Assembly (NCBI GenBank): GCA_963780795.1
Contig: CAWADH010000005.1
Coordinates: 62,001 to 126,000 of the forward strand
Source: DATJGR01 sp963780795
Lineage (GTDB): Bacteria; Pseudomonadota; Gammaproteobacteria; Pseudomonadales; Azotimanducaceae
Direction of reading: 5' to 3'
DNA: 64,000 bases
The notes below the pieces were generated by a model that was not told the DNA's origin, did not search any database, and saw only the letters and a program-made list of their open reading frames with translations. Below, piece by piece: positions 8,113-16,522 of this stretch; position 1 is the first letter of the stretch, and each line of letters opens with the position of its first letter. The translations under genes were made by a program, and so were the position numbers.

Positions 8113-8949
8113 ATGTCGAATTACGTCAAAGACAAAGTGATCGTCGTCACCGGCGCCGCCAGCGGTTTCGGCCGGCTCGTCAGCGAAAAGGCCGCGAGGC
8201 TGGGCGCCAAGGTGGTGTGCGCGGACATCAATGCCGCACAGCTCGACGCGGTGACCTCGGCGATCGCAGGTGCCGGCGGAGCGGTCGAAGGCGCCGTCAC
8301 CGATGTCACGCAGCTCGACCAGATGAACGCGCTGGCGCAGCGCGCAGTGCAGCGCTTCGGCCGCATCGACGTGCTGGTGAACAATGCCGGCGTGATGCCA
8401 CTCGCGTTCTATGCCGATCACGCGCAGGCGAGCGCTGCGTGGAATCGCTGCATCGACATCAACATCAAAGGCGTGCTCAACGGCATCGTCGCCGTGTACG
8501 ACGTGATGATCGCGCAAGGGCGCGGACACATCGTCAATCTGTCGTCCATTTACGGCAATTTTCCGGTGGTCGGCGCCGGCGTGTACGGCGCGACTAAAGC
8601 CGCGGTGAACTTTCTTTCGGAATCGCTGCGCATGGAATCGCAGGGCAAGATCAAGGTGACGATCGTCAAGCCCACCGGCGTTCCGGGCACCGGCCTCGCA
8701 ACCGGCATCGTCAACCAGGCCGCGATCGTCGGCATCCTCGGGCATAACGCGCCGCGCTATCTGCAGACGATGCAGGCTCACGCGGCCGGCGAATTGCCGC
8801 CGGAGTTTTCCGATTCGGATCACATCGAGTACTACGCGCTGGAACCGCAGTTCCTGGCCGATCAGATCGTGTATGCGATCAATCAGCCGTGGGGCGTATC
8901 GATCGGCGACATCACCGTCCGCGCTTCGGGCGATGGATACATCCTCTAG
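8113..8949 (+). CDS. Short-chain dehydrogenase/reductase (SDR)
   Basis: A 278-residue classical SDR oxidoreductase. The NAD(P)-binding motif is TGAASGFG near residue 14, NNAG follows near residue 92, the catalytic Ser lies in NLSSIYG and the catalytic pair is YGATK. The D in CADIN at the end of beta-2 suggests NAD(H) preference. The substrate is an unknown alcohol or ketone. The start is the ATG at 8113, 10 bases after the upstream gene, and a phosphotransferase gene begins 10 bases after its stop. The three-gene run suggests modification of a small hydroxylated molecule. Confidence 0.88.
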   Translation: MSNYVKDKVIVVTGAASGFGRLVSEKAARLGAKVVCADINAAQLDAVTSAIAGAGGAVEGAVTDVTQLDQMNALAQRAVQRFGRIDVLVNNAGVMPLAFYADHAQASAAWNRCIDINIKGVLNGIVAVYDVMIAQGRGHIVNLSSIYGNFPVVGAGVYGATKAAVNFLSESLRMESQGKIKVTIVKPTGVPGTGLATGIVNQAAIVGILGHNAPRYLQTMQAHAAGELPPEFSDSDHIEYYALEPQFLADQIVYAINQPWGVSIGDITVRASGDGYIL

Positions 8950-8959
8950 CAGGCCGGCG

Positions 8960-10006
8960 ATGCAGGAAGCGACCGTCTATTCGGAGCGGCTCGGCGCGAT
9001 CAGCGATGAACAGTTCCACGCAGTCGCGGATCGGCTGCAGATCGGTCGGTTCGTGAAAGCGGCACCGATTACCAGCGGGCTGTTCGGACAGAACGTGTTC
9101 GTCACCACTACGGACGGCGAGTTCGTGCTGCGCGGGGCACCGCATTGGGTCAAGGCGATGCACGAGACGCAGTATCACCAGGAAGACCGGTGGCAGTTCT
9201 CCAAAGAGAAATACTTCGCCGAGCAATTGCACGTGCACACGAACGCACCGGTGCCGTGGCCGATGCTGCACGACCAGACGAGCGACATTCTCGGCTGGCC
9301 GTATCTGGTGATGCCGCGCATGCCGGGCATCTGCTTCGACGAACGCAGCATACGCAAGGCGCTCGCGCCCGAGGCGCGACGCAAAGTGGCGGTCGCGCTT
9401 GCGGAAACGCTGGCAGAGGCACAGCGCCTCACGTCGGTATTTCCCGGCGATTTCGGCATCGAGTCGATTGAACTCGAAGCGTATCCGGTCGGTGCGACAC
9501 AACACGTGGTCGACGAGACGCTCGCGTTCGCCGATTCGCAACCCGGCAGCCTGACCGACGACGATCGCGCGTGGATCGAGACGGCGGTGAAAGGCGCGCT
9601 GCTGATTCCGGACCGGCTGAACACGTTCGTGCACTGCGACTACAAGCTGAACAATCTGACGGTCGAAGAAAGGGGCGGAAACTGGCGCGTGAGCGGTTTG
9701 TTCGACCTGCACGAAGCCCAGTTCGGCGACGGCGCGCGCGACCTTGTCCGGCAAACCTGCAGCTATCTGGACACCGATCCCGACCTTGCATCCCTCTTCG
9801 TCGACGCCTATCTCGCGAACGTCACCGCCGATGCACGCATCGAAGATCTGGTGCCGCTTTACGCGATACACGACCGGATGAAATTCTGGCAGTTCTTTTC
9901 GCGGCCCGAGACGCGAGCGGAGTGGACGGTCGGCAAGACGTTCCGCGGATGGGCCGAACGATATGTGGAAGGCCTGCTCGGCGTGGTGGGGGCTCGACTC
10001 AGTTGA
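8960..10006 (+). CDS. Aminoglycoside phosphotransferase-fold (APH) small-molecule kinase
   Basis: A 348-residue protein with the APH/choline-kinase fold. The catalytic loop HCDYKLNN and the metal site GLFDLHEAQFGDGARDL are present. An N-lobe with G-FGQNVFVTTTDGEFVLRG precedes a hinge around GWPYLVMPRMPG. Members phosphorylate hydroxyl groups of small molecules, and in catabolic gene clusters they often act on acyl or hydroxy intermediates; antibiotic resistance should not be assumed. The ATG at 8960 lies just after the SDR stop and is preferred over upstream in-frame starts inside that gene. It overlaps the convergent binding-protein gene by 8 bases at the 3' end. Confidence 0.82.
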   Translation: MQEATVYSERLGAISDEQFHAVADRLQIGRFVKAAPITSGLFGQNVFVTTTDGEFVLRGAPHWVKAMHETQYHQEDRWQFSKEKYFAEQLHVHTNAPVPWPMLHDQTSDILGWPYLVMPRMPGICFDERSIRKALAPEARRKVAVALAETLAEAQRLTSVFPGDFGIESIELEAYPVGATQHVVDETLAFADSQPGSLTDDDRAWIETAVKGALLIPDRLNTFVHCDYKLNNLTVEERGGNWRVSGLFDLHEAQFGDGARDLVRQTCSYLDTDPDLASLFVDAYLANVTADARIEDLVPLYAIHDRMKFWQFFSRPETRAEWTVGKTFRGWAERYVEGLLGVVGARLS

Positions 10007-11102
10007 GGGGTTGTCCTGCTTTCATTGCTTCCCACAGACGCAAGCGCTGACGCTCGTATTCCGTCGCTTCCCTCGGATAGCTGAACAAGCGCTGCCGCAC
10101 CTCTGCAGACGGATACATGGCCGGTTCCGCACGAATGTCGGCGTCGACGAACTGTGTGGCCGCCGCAACGCCGCTCGGGTAGAACATCGTGTTCGTGTAC
10201 CCGGCGGCGACCTTCGGCTGCAGTAGGAAGTCGATCAGCCGATGTGCGTTGTCGACGTTGGCCGCATCGGCCGGAATGGCCATCAGTTCGAACCACACCA
10301 ACGCACCTTCCTTCGGAATGACGTACTTCAGTGTCAGCGCCTTGTTCACACGCTGCGCCTGAAATACGGAACCCGACCACGTCAGCGCAAGGCAGACTTC
10401 GCCACTGGCAAGGTCGTCGGGAATCTGCGACGAGTAGAAGTAGCGAACGAACGGCTGGATGCCCGCAATGGCCGCCACGGCATCGTGAAGATCGGTGTCC
10501 GCGTGCGAACTGGGATCGCGTCCAAGATAGGCCAACGCGCTCGGCACGACGTCGGCGGGCGAGTCGAGAAACGCCACGCCGCAATCCTGGAACCGCCTGA
10601 CCACCTCCGGGTCGAACACCATCGCCCACGAATCGACCGGTGCGTCCGGCAGGCGTTCGCGGATGCGGTCGACGTTGAAGCCGAAACCCGTCGTCCCCCA
10701 GTTGTACGGAACGCCGTAACGATTGCCGGGATCGATCGCCGACAGTCTTGCCAACAGATCGGGGTCGAGCTCGCGATAGTTCTGCAGCTTGCTGTGATCG
10801 ATCTCGTGGAACAAACCCGCGTCCAGCTGGCGGGCGAAGTACGTTGAAGACGGCACCACGAGGTCGTACTTCGAGTGGCCAACGAGCAACTTCCCCTCGA
10901 GGATCTCGTCGGAGTCGTAAACGTCGTGAACCACTTCGATGCCCGTCTCCTTCGTGAAACGCGGCAACGCCGTCGGATCGATGTCGTTGTACCAGTTGTA
11001 TAAGTTGACGACCGGCGAGGTGCCGGTCGTCTTGTCGGCCTCGCCGGCCGAACACCCTGCGAGCCCCCACAGCAGCGCCACCGCTGCAAGCGGGTACCGC
11101 AT
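9999..11102 (-). CDS. Spermidine/putrescine-type extracellular solute-binding lipoprotein
   Basis: A 367-residue periplasmic binding protein of the PotD/PotF family (solute-binding protein family 1). It begins with a lipoprotein signal (MRYPLAAVALLWGLAGC, lipobox LAGC), then VNLYNWYNDIDPTALPRFTKE, the standard polyamine-binding opening, then YDLVVPSSTYFARQLDAG, YGVPYNWGTTGFGFN and a C-terminal SYPREATEYERQRLRLWEAM. No ABC permease or ATPase gene is adjacent, so it is an orphan binding protein and its ligand is not certain. Its ATG overlaps the stop of the upstream gene in an ATGA arrangement, implying translational coupling. Confidence 0.85.
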   Translation of the reverse strand: MRYPLAAVALLWGLAGCSAGEADKTTGTSPVVNLYNWYNDIDPTALPRFTKETGIEVVHDVYDSDEILEGKLLVGHSKYDLVVPSSTYFARQLDAGLFHEIDHSKLQNYRELDPDLLARLSAIDPGNRYGVPYNWGTTGFGFNVDRIRERLPDAPVDSWAMVFDPEVVRRFQDCGVAFLDSPADVVPSALAYLGRDPSSHADTDLHDAVAAIAGIQPFVRYFYSSQIPDDLASGEVCLALTWSGSVFQAQRVNKALTLKYVIPKEGALVWFELMAIPADAANVDNAHRLIDFLLQPKVAAGYTNTMFYPSGVAAATQFVDADIRAEPAMYPSAEVRQRLFSYPREATEYERQRLRLWEAMKAGQPLN

Positions 11103-11566
11103 CAGTGCTGCGACCACGCCCAGCCCGTTATGCGCCAGCCGGCCGCGACCTTCTGCTGCGTAAACGTCCAGACCGCGTCTTCCGAAACCGGTTTGCCTTT
11201 TTCTTTATAGGTGTACTTCACCGGAACGACGACGTACGCGCGGTCGCCGCTCACGTCGACGCGCCAGGGTTTGTCCGCTGTCACGATCGTATCGGTGACG
11301 CCGTTCTTATCGTCGAACGCGACGACATCCCTCCACCAGTTTTCGCACGCCGAAGGTCCCTGCCACACATACGGAGGGAAGCTGTCGATAATCACGGCTT
11401 GCGTTACGCATTCTGCGTTCGCGCCGCTGGCATCGTTCTTGTTGTTGCTGTCGATGTAGCGACTCACCGTCGCCAGTGCCGCGGCCTCGTCAGCGGTGGC
11501 AGCCGATATCGCCGTCCACGGAGCCGCCACGAGCGCGGCCGTCAGGACCAGTAACGTCATACGCAC
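11102..11566 (-). CDS. Exported NTF2-like/SnoaL-fold protein
   Basis: A 154-residue exported protein of the NTF2-like fold. A signal peptide (MTLLVLTAALVAAPWTAISA) is followed by a helix and a cone of beta strands ending AAGWRITGWAWSQH, which matches nuclear-transport-factor-2-type proteins ('VWTFTQQKVAAGWRIT' is the closing strand pair). A strong AGGAGG lies about 10 bases before the GTG at 11566, which I take as the start; an ATG two codons later is the alternative. It is translationally coupled to the polyamine-type binding protein. The function is unknown, and ligand binding or a small isomerase activity is common in the fold. Confidence 0.7.
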   Translation of the reverse strand: MRMTLLVLTAALVAAPWTAISAATADEAAALATVSRYIDSNNKNDASGANAECVTQAVIIDSFPPYVWQGPSACENWWRDVVAFDDKNGVTDTIVTADKPWRVDVSGDRAYVVVPVKYTYKEKGKPVSEDAVWTFTQQKVAAGWRITGWAWSQH

Positions 11567-12285
11567 GAGTGTGTCTCCTCCTCGAGTGTGCCCGGCACAG
11601 CGTATGCCCATGTCGAGCCGGTTCATAGCGCGCGTTGGATCAACGAAAACGCTGCTCCAGCGACCATATCGAGCGGCGATCGAAGCATCGACCTCCACCT
11701 CCCAACAGCAACATTAAGCGGCCGTGGCGCTGCCGGCCTCTCGGGACTACATCGTGATGTCCGAGGTCAACCGGGCCTTCGAGGCTGGATCACGACCACA
11801 TGGTTCTCGCCGCCGTCACTCACCGAGGCGAACTGCTGCTGAATTCTCCGGGCCGCACGCAAACAGGAATGCAGACGCGAGCAGCGCCCCCGAGGCGCAC
11901 ATCGGCGCGAGGCGAACGGACCGCCGAGCTTCAAACCGTCGTCGAGCCTCGGCGCACTTGGATCGCCAGGAGTCGCTGCCTGCAAACCGAACTTCCTCGT
12001 GTCGATCCATTCGTTCCTGACCAGCGAATCACCGCGGCGCGCAGCATCGTCGATCGGCGCTTTCTGCGAGAAGTTCGTGCGAGGTACGGCGCGCCGCACC
12101 CGGCGCGATCGGGCGCAGCGCGACCAACATCCGCAACGGATCTGCATCGCCGCAAATTCCGCGTGATGATAACCGGCGCAAATCCGCGCCTGGACGAAAA
12201 GCTGCGGAGAGCGGGCGCGATCGATCTGCTCGGACCTCAAAACTACTCCGGCTTCCTGCTGGAAGCCTCGGAGGGTCGCCGCATC
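11567..12285. other. 719-bp intergenic stretch with no supported gene
   Basis: No frame here shows convincing coding character. The only hint is a short minus-strand stretch at 11816-11903 that looks like a lipoprotein signal (MCASGALLASAFLFACGPE) but stops after 28 codons. In another frame nearby a piece reads SDGGENHVVVIQPR. This could be a decayed small lipoprotein gene. Otherwise I see nothing. Confidence 0.4.
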
Positions 12286-13851
12286 TCACTCCGAGAGATG
12301 AATGTCTTCGCGCTTGGGTGGCAACGCCCCTGGCAGTTGCGGACGACGCATCAGCCACACCAGCAGCACCGCCGGAATGGACGTGTAGAACAGAAACAGA
12401 AAGTCGTTCGCGTAGGCGATCTGCAATGCCGCGCGCGAAATCACGCCGTCGATCGACGCCAGGCCGAACGGTAGCTGCGGATTCCACATCATCGCCGGCG
12501 CGTTCACGCCGAGCGCACGATTGAACGGATCGACGTTCGCCGCCACCTGAGCGTGCACGATCTGCGTGCTCGTGGTGAGCACCGCGGTGGTCAGCGACAC
12601 GCTGAACGCGGCACCGATGTTGCGCAGCAGGTTCATGATCGCCGACGCGTCGGTGCGGATCTCAGCCGGAATGGTAGAGAACGCGATCAGGTTCATCGGC
12701 ACGAAGATGAAGCCCATGCCGAAGCCCTGAATGAAACCGACCCAGCCCATCGTCAGACCGGTTACGGCGGGCGTCCAGCGTGACATCTCGTACGTGGTCA
12801 GCAGCAATACCGTGGCGCCGAGGGTGATGACCTTGCGCGCGTCGAAGCGCATCGCGATGCGACCCACCATCGACATCGCCAACATCGTGCCTATGCCGCG
12901 CGGCACCATCAGCAGACCGGCGTCGGTGACGGAGTAGCCGCCCAGCGTCTGCAGATACGGCGCGAGCAATGCCGAACTCGACACCAGCAGCCCGCCGGTT
13001 ACGAACATCAGCATCGTGGCCGACGTGAAGTTGCGGTCCTTGAAGATCTCGAGCCGGATGAACGGCTTTTCGGCCGTCGCCATGTGCACCACGAACAGAT
13101 ACAGACCGAGCAGCGCGATCATGCCCTCGATCACGATCTCGGTGGAATTGAACCAGTCGTTGTGCGTGCCGCGATCGAGCATCAACTGCAGCGCACCGAG
13201 CCCGAGCGCGAGCAGGCTGAAGCCGAGCCAATCGAACACCAGCGACCGGTCGCGTCCGGGGTCTCGATAGAACGACCACAGGCCGATCACGGCCGCGATA
13301 CCGACCGGCACGTTGATGTAAAACACCCAGCGCCAGCTGAACGCATCGGTGAGGTAGCCGCCGAGCGTCGGTCCGAGAATGGGCCCGAGCATCACGCCCA
13401 TGCCCCAGATGCCCATCACAGAGCCGCGGCTCTGCGGCGGGAACATGTCCATCATGATCGTCTGCGACAGCGGCCCCAACGCCGCGCCGAAGGCGCCCTG
13501 CAGCAACCGGAACACGATGATCTGGTCGAGGTTCTGCGCGAGTCCGCACAGCGCCGAAGTAACGGTGAAGCCGGCCACCGCGACGAGGATGAAGCGCCGT
13601 TTGCCGAACCGCGACGCGATCCACCCGACCGGCGCGGTCATGATCGCGGAGGCGATGATGTACGACGTCAGCACCCAGGTGATCTGATCGCGCGATGCGG
13701 AGAGGCTGCCCTGCATGTGCGGCAACGCGACGTTCGCGATCGTCTGGTCGAGCGTCTGCATGAACATCGCGGCCATCGCGCACGCGACGGCGAGATTGCG
13801 CGCCATCGTCGACGAAGACAGCGGACTCGGCGCGGAAATCGTCGCGTCCAT
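12286..13851 (-). CDS. emrB: DHA2-family MFS drug transporter (EmrB/QacA type)
   Basis: A 521-residue inner-membrane proton antiporter with about 14 predicted helices. It has the family features FMQTLDQTIANVALPHMQGSL in helix 1 (D and N conserved), ASRFGKRRF in the 2-3 loop and the motif C region GPILGPTLGGYLTD. Together with the membrane-fusion protein encoded immediately upstream it should form an EmrAB-type efflux complex that works with an outer-membrane channel encoded elsewhere. The gene is third in a marR-emrA-emrB operon with gaps of 1 and 6 bases. Substrates are probably hydrophobic or uncoupler-type toxicants, by family. Confidence 0.9.
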   Translation of the reverse strand: MDATISAPSPLSSSTMARNLAVACAMAAMFMQTLDQTIANVALPHMQGSLSASRDQITWVLTSYIIASAIMTAPVGWIASRFGKRRFILVAVAGFTVTSALCGLAQNLDQIIVFRLLQGAFGAALGPLSQTIMMDMFPPQSRGSVMGIWGMGVMLGPILGPTLGGYLTDAFSWRWVFYINVPVGIAAVIGLWSFYRDPGRDRSLVFDWLGFSLLALGLGALQLMLDRGTHNDWFNSTEIVIEGMIALLGLYLFVVHMATAEKPFIRLEIFKDRNFTSATMLMFVTGGLLVSSSALLAPYLQTLGGYSVTDAGLLMVPRGIGTMLAMSMVGRIAMRFDARKVITLGATVLLLTTYEMSRWTPAVTGLTMGWVGFIQGFGMGFIFVPMNLIAFSTIPAEIRTDASAIMNLLRNIGAAFSVSLTTAVLTTSTQIVHAQVAANVDPFNRALGVNAPAMMWNPQLPFGLASIDGVISRAALQIAYANDFLFLFYTSIPAVLLVWLMRRPQLPGALPPKREDIHLSE

Positions 13852-13857
13852 CGGTCG

Positions 13858-15021
13858 TCAGCCGATGCCGAACTCTTGCCAGCGACGGTGCCCGGTATCG
13901 ATCGTGATGACCGCGCTCATGCCGGTGCTCAACGGCACGTCGCACGAACTGCCGTCGAGATTGATCCGCACCGGTATGCGTTGCACCACCTTCACCCAGT
14001 TGCCGGAGATGTTCTCCGACGGTAACGGCGAGAACGCGCCGCCGCTGGCGGGCGCAACCGAACCGACCGAACCGCGCCACGTGCAGTCGGGATAGGTGTC
14101 GATCTTCACGTCGACCTTCTGTCCGGCATGCACGCGCGTGAGATCGGTTTCTTTCATGTGCGCGTCGACCCACAGGTTGCGGTCCGACACGAGACCCACC
14201 GCGCTTGTCGTGCTGAACGCCGACATTGCGGAAATGATCAGCGTTCCGGGCTGTAGCGAACTCACCGCCGTGACGACGCCGTCGAACGGTGCGCGCACCA
14301 CCGTGTGATCGAGCTGACGTTGCGCCTCCGCAACGGCGGCGCGCGCTTTCATGACGTCGGGAAATTCGCCGACCGGCAGTTCGGGATTGCCGTTGAGCCG
14401 AGCCAGCGTTGCAGCCGCGGCTTGATCGAGCGAATTCAACGTGGCGAGCGCCGACAGATACGTGGCCTGCTGCTGGTCCCACTGCGTCTGCGCGATCGAC
14501 CCCTGCTTCACCAGCGACGCGTATCGGTCGAGCGTGGTCTTCGACACGTCGGCGATCGCGCGCTGTGCGCTCGTCTGCTGGATGGCTTTGCGGTAGTCGG
14601 CTTTCAATGCGCCGACCGTCATCTCGGCCTGCAACTCGGTCGCCTTCGCGTTCGCGAGCGCGATTTCGAACGGCTCGGCGTCGAGGCGGAACAGCACGTC
14701 GCCTGCGACGACTCGTTGACCTTCGTGTACTTCAACCGACTTCACCATGCCGGACACGTCGGTGGTAACGGTGAGTTGCGCGGCCTTTACGTACGCATCG
14801 TCGGTGCCGACGTAACGGCCGCCGTTCAGATAGGCCACCGTGGTGCCGCCGAGCACGATGACGATGCCGCCGAGCATCAGCGCGCGGCGCAGGCCGCGCC
14901 GGTTCTTTGCGGGTTCGGCTGCTGCGACCGGTGCCGCGACGGCTTCGCGCTCCGGCGTCGGATGGATCGGTACGGGCTGCGTCGGCGCAGCCGGTGTCGG
15001 ACTCGTTTTTGCGGCTGACAT
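13858..15021 (-). CDS. emrA: HlyD/EmrA-type membrane fusion protein
   Basis: A 387-residue periplasmic adaptor anchored by one transmembrane helix near residues 45-63 (LMLGGIVIVLGGTTVAYL). The biotinyl-lipoyl-like half-motifs flank a long coiled-coil hairpin: GTDDAYVKAAQLTVTTDVSG early and VRAPFDGVVTAVSSLQPGTL late. The C-terminal beta-barrel includes WVKVVQRIPVRI, characteristic of EmrA. It links the inner-membrane EmrB-type pump to an outer-membrane channel. It begins one base after the MarR stop and ends 6 bases before emrB. The N-terminus is rich in Ala and Pro, an unstructured cytoplasmic tail. Confidence 0.9.
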   Translation of the reverse strand: MSAAKTSPTPAAPTQPVPIHPTPEREAVAAPVAAAEPAKNRRGLRRALMLGGIVIVLGGTTVAYLNGGRYVGTDDAYVKAAQLTVTTDVSGMVKSVEVHEGQRVVAGDVLFRLDAEPFEIALANAKATELQAEMTVGALKADYRKAIQQTSAQRAIADVSKTTLDRYASLVKQGSIAQTQWDQQQATYLSALATLNSLDQAAAATLARLNGNPELPVGEFPDVMKARAAVAEAQRQLDHTVVRAPFDGVVTAVSSLQPGTLIISAMSAFSTTSAVGLVSDRNLWVDAHMKETDLTRVHAGQKVDVKIDTYPDCTWRGSVGSVAPASGGAFSPLPSENISGNWVKVVQRIPVRINLDGSSCDVPLSTGMSAVITIDTGHRRWQEFGIG

Positions 15022-15022
15022 G

Positions 15023-15526
15023 TCAGCGCCCCACTGCTTGTGTCGGTCGTTTGCGCGTTACCGCGCTAACGCGATCGTTGAGGGGATCCGCGGCGGTCAT
15101 CTGAGCACGCACGCCGAGCAGCGCGTCTACCATCGCTTCACGCGCAGCGGTGCCAATGTGCGCGTCGATGTCCTGAATGAGTTCGCGGCGATAGGCGCTG
15201 ATCTCTTCGAGGATCGACTGCGCCGGCGGAAGGTTGTGCAAGCGCCAGATGCGCCGATCGTGCGGGTCGGCCCGCCGTTCCAACAGACCGCGCTTTTCGA
15301 GCCGATCGACGAGACGCGCAACGGTGATCGGCTCCACCTCGCAGATCGCAGCGAGCTCGCTTTGCGACAGTCCGGGCTGCCGTTCCACCCGCGCCAGGAT
15401 GTGCCATTGGGCGCGGGTCATGCCGCGCGCGCGTGCCCGCTGGTCGAACTTGGTGCGCATGATCCGCGCCACGTCATACAGAAGTACGACCGGGTCCCGG
15501 TCGAGTGATTCGGTCATGGGATGCAT
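15023..15526 (-). CDS. MarR family transcriptional regulator of the efflux operon
   Basis: A 167-residue winged-helix repressor. Helices of the MarR fold are followed by the DNA-binding core QSELAAICEVEPITVARLVDRL and the wing DPHDRRIWRLHNL with the conserved D-R. The first ATG at 15526 is used, and a second ATG three codons later (MTESLD) is possible. It is the first gene of the marR-emrA-emrB operon. A short palindrome 5 bases upstream of its start suggests autoregulation relieved by phenolic or similar ligands, as known for EmrR/MprA-type regulators. It faces the winged-helix gene at 15595-15891 across a 68-bp gap but is transcribed in the same direction. Confidence 0.87.
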   Translation of the reverse strand: MHPMTESLDRDPVVLLYDVARIMRTKFDQRARARGMTRAQWHILARVERQPGLSQSELAAICEVEPITVARLVDRLEKRGLLERRADPHDRRIWRLHNLPPAQSILEEISAYRRELIQDIDAHIGTAAREAMVDALLGVRAQMTAADPLNDRVSAVTRKRPTQAVGR

Positions 15527-15530
15527 AGAC

Positions 15531-15546
15531 CATAAGCCTAGTTATG
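15531..15546. promoter_or_regulatory. Candidate MarR operator
   Basis: Inverted repeat CATAA-gcctag-TTATG, 16 bp, located 5 bases before the marR start codon in an AT-richer patch. The position and size suit a MarR dimer site for autoregulation of the efflux operon. The arms are only 5 bp, so chance occurrence is possible. Confidence 0.4.
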
Positions 15547-15594
15547 ATCAGCCTACATCGTAATTCGACCGATTTAAACTCGACGGCCCCACTT

Positions 15595-15891
15595 TCAGCT
15601 GCCGATCAGCTTCCCGATCGCGTCGAGGTAACCGGTGAAGGCAGCGCGGCCCTTCGCGGTGATACGGATGCGGGTGAGCGGCTTGCGGGCGCGGAAACCC
15701 TTCTCGATTTCGACGTAGCCCGCCTCTTCGAGCTTGCGAAGGTGCACCGACAGATTGCCTTGAGTCGCCTGCAGCAGGGCTTTCAGTTCGTTGAAGTCGG
15801 CCGTCTCGGCGCTCGCGAGATAGGCCATCACACCCAGGCGCAGCCGACCATGGATCACGTCGTCGATCTGGCCGATGTCGAACGACGTCAT
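15595..15891 (-). CDS. Small winged-helix transcriptional regulator (HTH_34/ArsR-like)
   Basis: A 98-residue single-domain regulator. The pattern HGRLRLGVMAYLASAETADF, then LQATQGNLSVHLRKLEEAGYV and the wing IEKGFRARKPLTRIRIT is that of the HTH_34 'winged helix DNA-binding' family, which typically sits beside membrane protein genes and responds to an unknown signal. It is the third gene of an operon with the acyltransferase-like gene and the 203-residue membrane protein, 19 bases downstream of the latter. It probably controls that operon through the palindrome at 17854-17874. No cysteine metal site is visible. Confidence 0.82.
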   Translation of the reverse strand: MTSFDIGQIDDVIHGRLRLGVMAYLASAETADFNELKALLQATQGNLSVHLRKLEEAGYVEIEKGFRARKPLTRIRITAKGRAAFTGYLDAIGKLIGS

Positions 15892-15910
15892 CGGTTCGGC
15901 CGCCTCAACC

Positions 15911-16522
15911 TCAGTTCTTCGCGGGGCGCATCATGACTGCGCCGGGTACCGCCATGAACAATACCAGCGCCACGCCGGCAACCATCGGATACAGCGGCGA
16001 GCCGATCGTCCACGACAGCGCGACCGAGCTCAGCATCCAGCCGAACGCGACCACGCCGAGCCACGCTCGCCGGCGCAGCCGCCACGCGACCATCCACGCC
16101 GCACCCTGCAGCGCGAAGACCGCGCACGGATACAGCAGCCAGATCGTCAGGCTTTGCTCGCGCAGGGCGATGGTTGCGAACACACACAACATCGCAAGCG
16201 TTGCGGTGCCGGAGCCGGCGAACGCGGCTTGCAGCGCGCGCGCCGCTACACCGCCTTCCGACGCCCTTCGGGCACTCCACGTGATCCAGGCCAATGCCAG
16301 CAGAAAGGCCACCGTGATGCCGGTGGCGAACAGCGACTGGAACGTGTCGCTCTGATGCACCCAGCCGTAGGCCTGCGCGCCGCCGACGAAACACTGCAGA
16401 CCATACAGCAGGCCGCCCGCCACCAACGCCGCGCCGGTGCCGCGTTGCGACTCACCGCCGCCTTCCGCGAGCGCGCGCAGGAACGCGAGATCGGCGCCGA
16501 GATCGTGTCGTTCCGCATTCAT
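15911..16522 (-). CDS. Polytopic membrane protein of unknown function
   Basis: A 203-residue protein with about five or six hydrophobic segments (TGAALVAGGLLYGLQCF, FATGITVAFLLALAWITW, ATLAMLCVFATIAL, LLYPCAVFALQGAAWMVAW, LGVVAFGWMLSSVALSW, MVAGVALVLFMAVPG). The N-terminus (MNAERHDLGADLAFLRALAE) is charged and cytoplasmic. The pattern occurs in proteobacterial proteins encoded beside HTH_34 regulators, but no function is known. Its ATG overlaps the stop of the acyltransferase gene (ATGA), showing translational coupling, and the winged-helix regulator follows. Confidence 0.75.
   Translation of the reverse strand: MNAERHDLGADLAFLRALAEGGGESQRGTGAALVAGGLLYGLQCFVGGAQAYGWVHQSDTFQSLFATGITVAFLLALAWITWSARRASEGGVAARALQAAFAGSGTATLAMLCVFATIALREQSLTIWLLYPCAVFALQGAAWMVAWRLRRRAWLGVVAFGWMLSSVALSWTIGSPLYPMVAGVALVLFMAVPGAVMMRPAKN

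Noticed and set aside
8960..10006. Antibiotic resistance role for the APH-fold kinase
   Set aside because: APH-fold kinases in catabolic neighbourhoods commonly act on other small molecules. Nothing here points to aminoglycosides.
12662..14482. A 606-codon minus-strand frame over emrA and emrB
   Set aside because: It is out of frame with both recognised proteins and has no domain.
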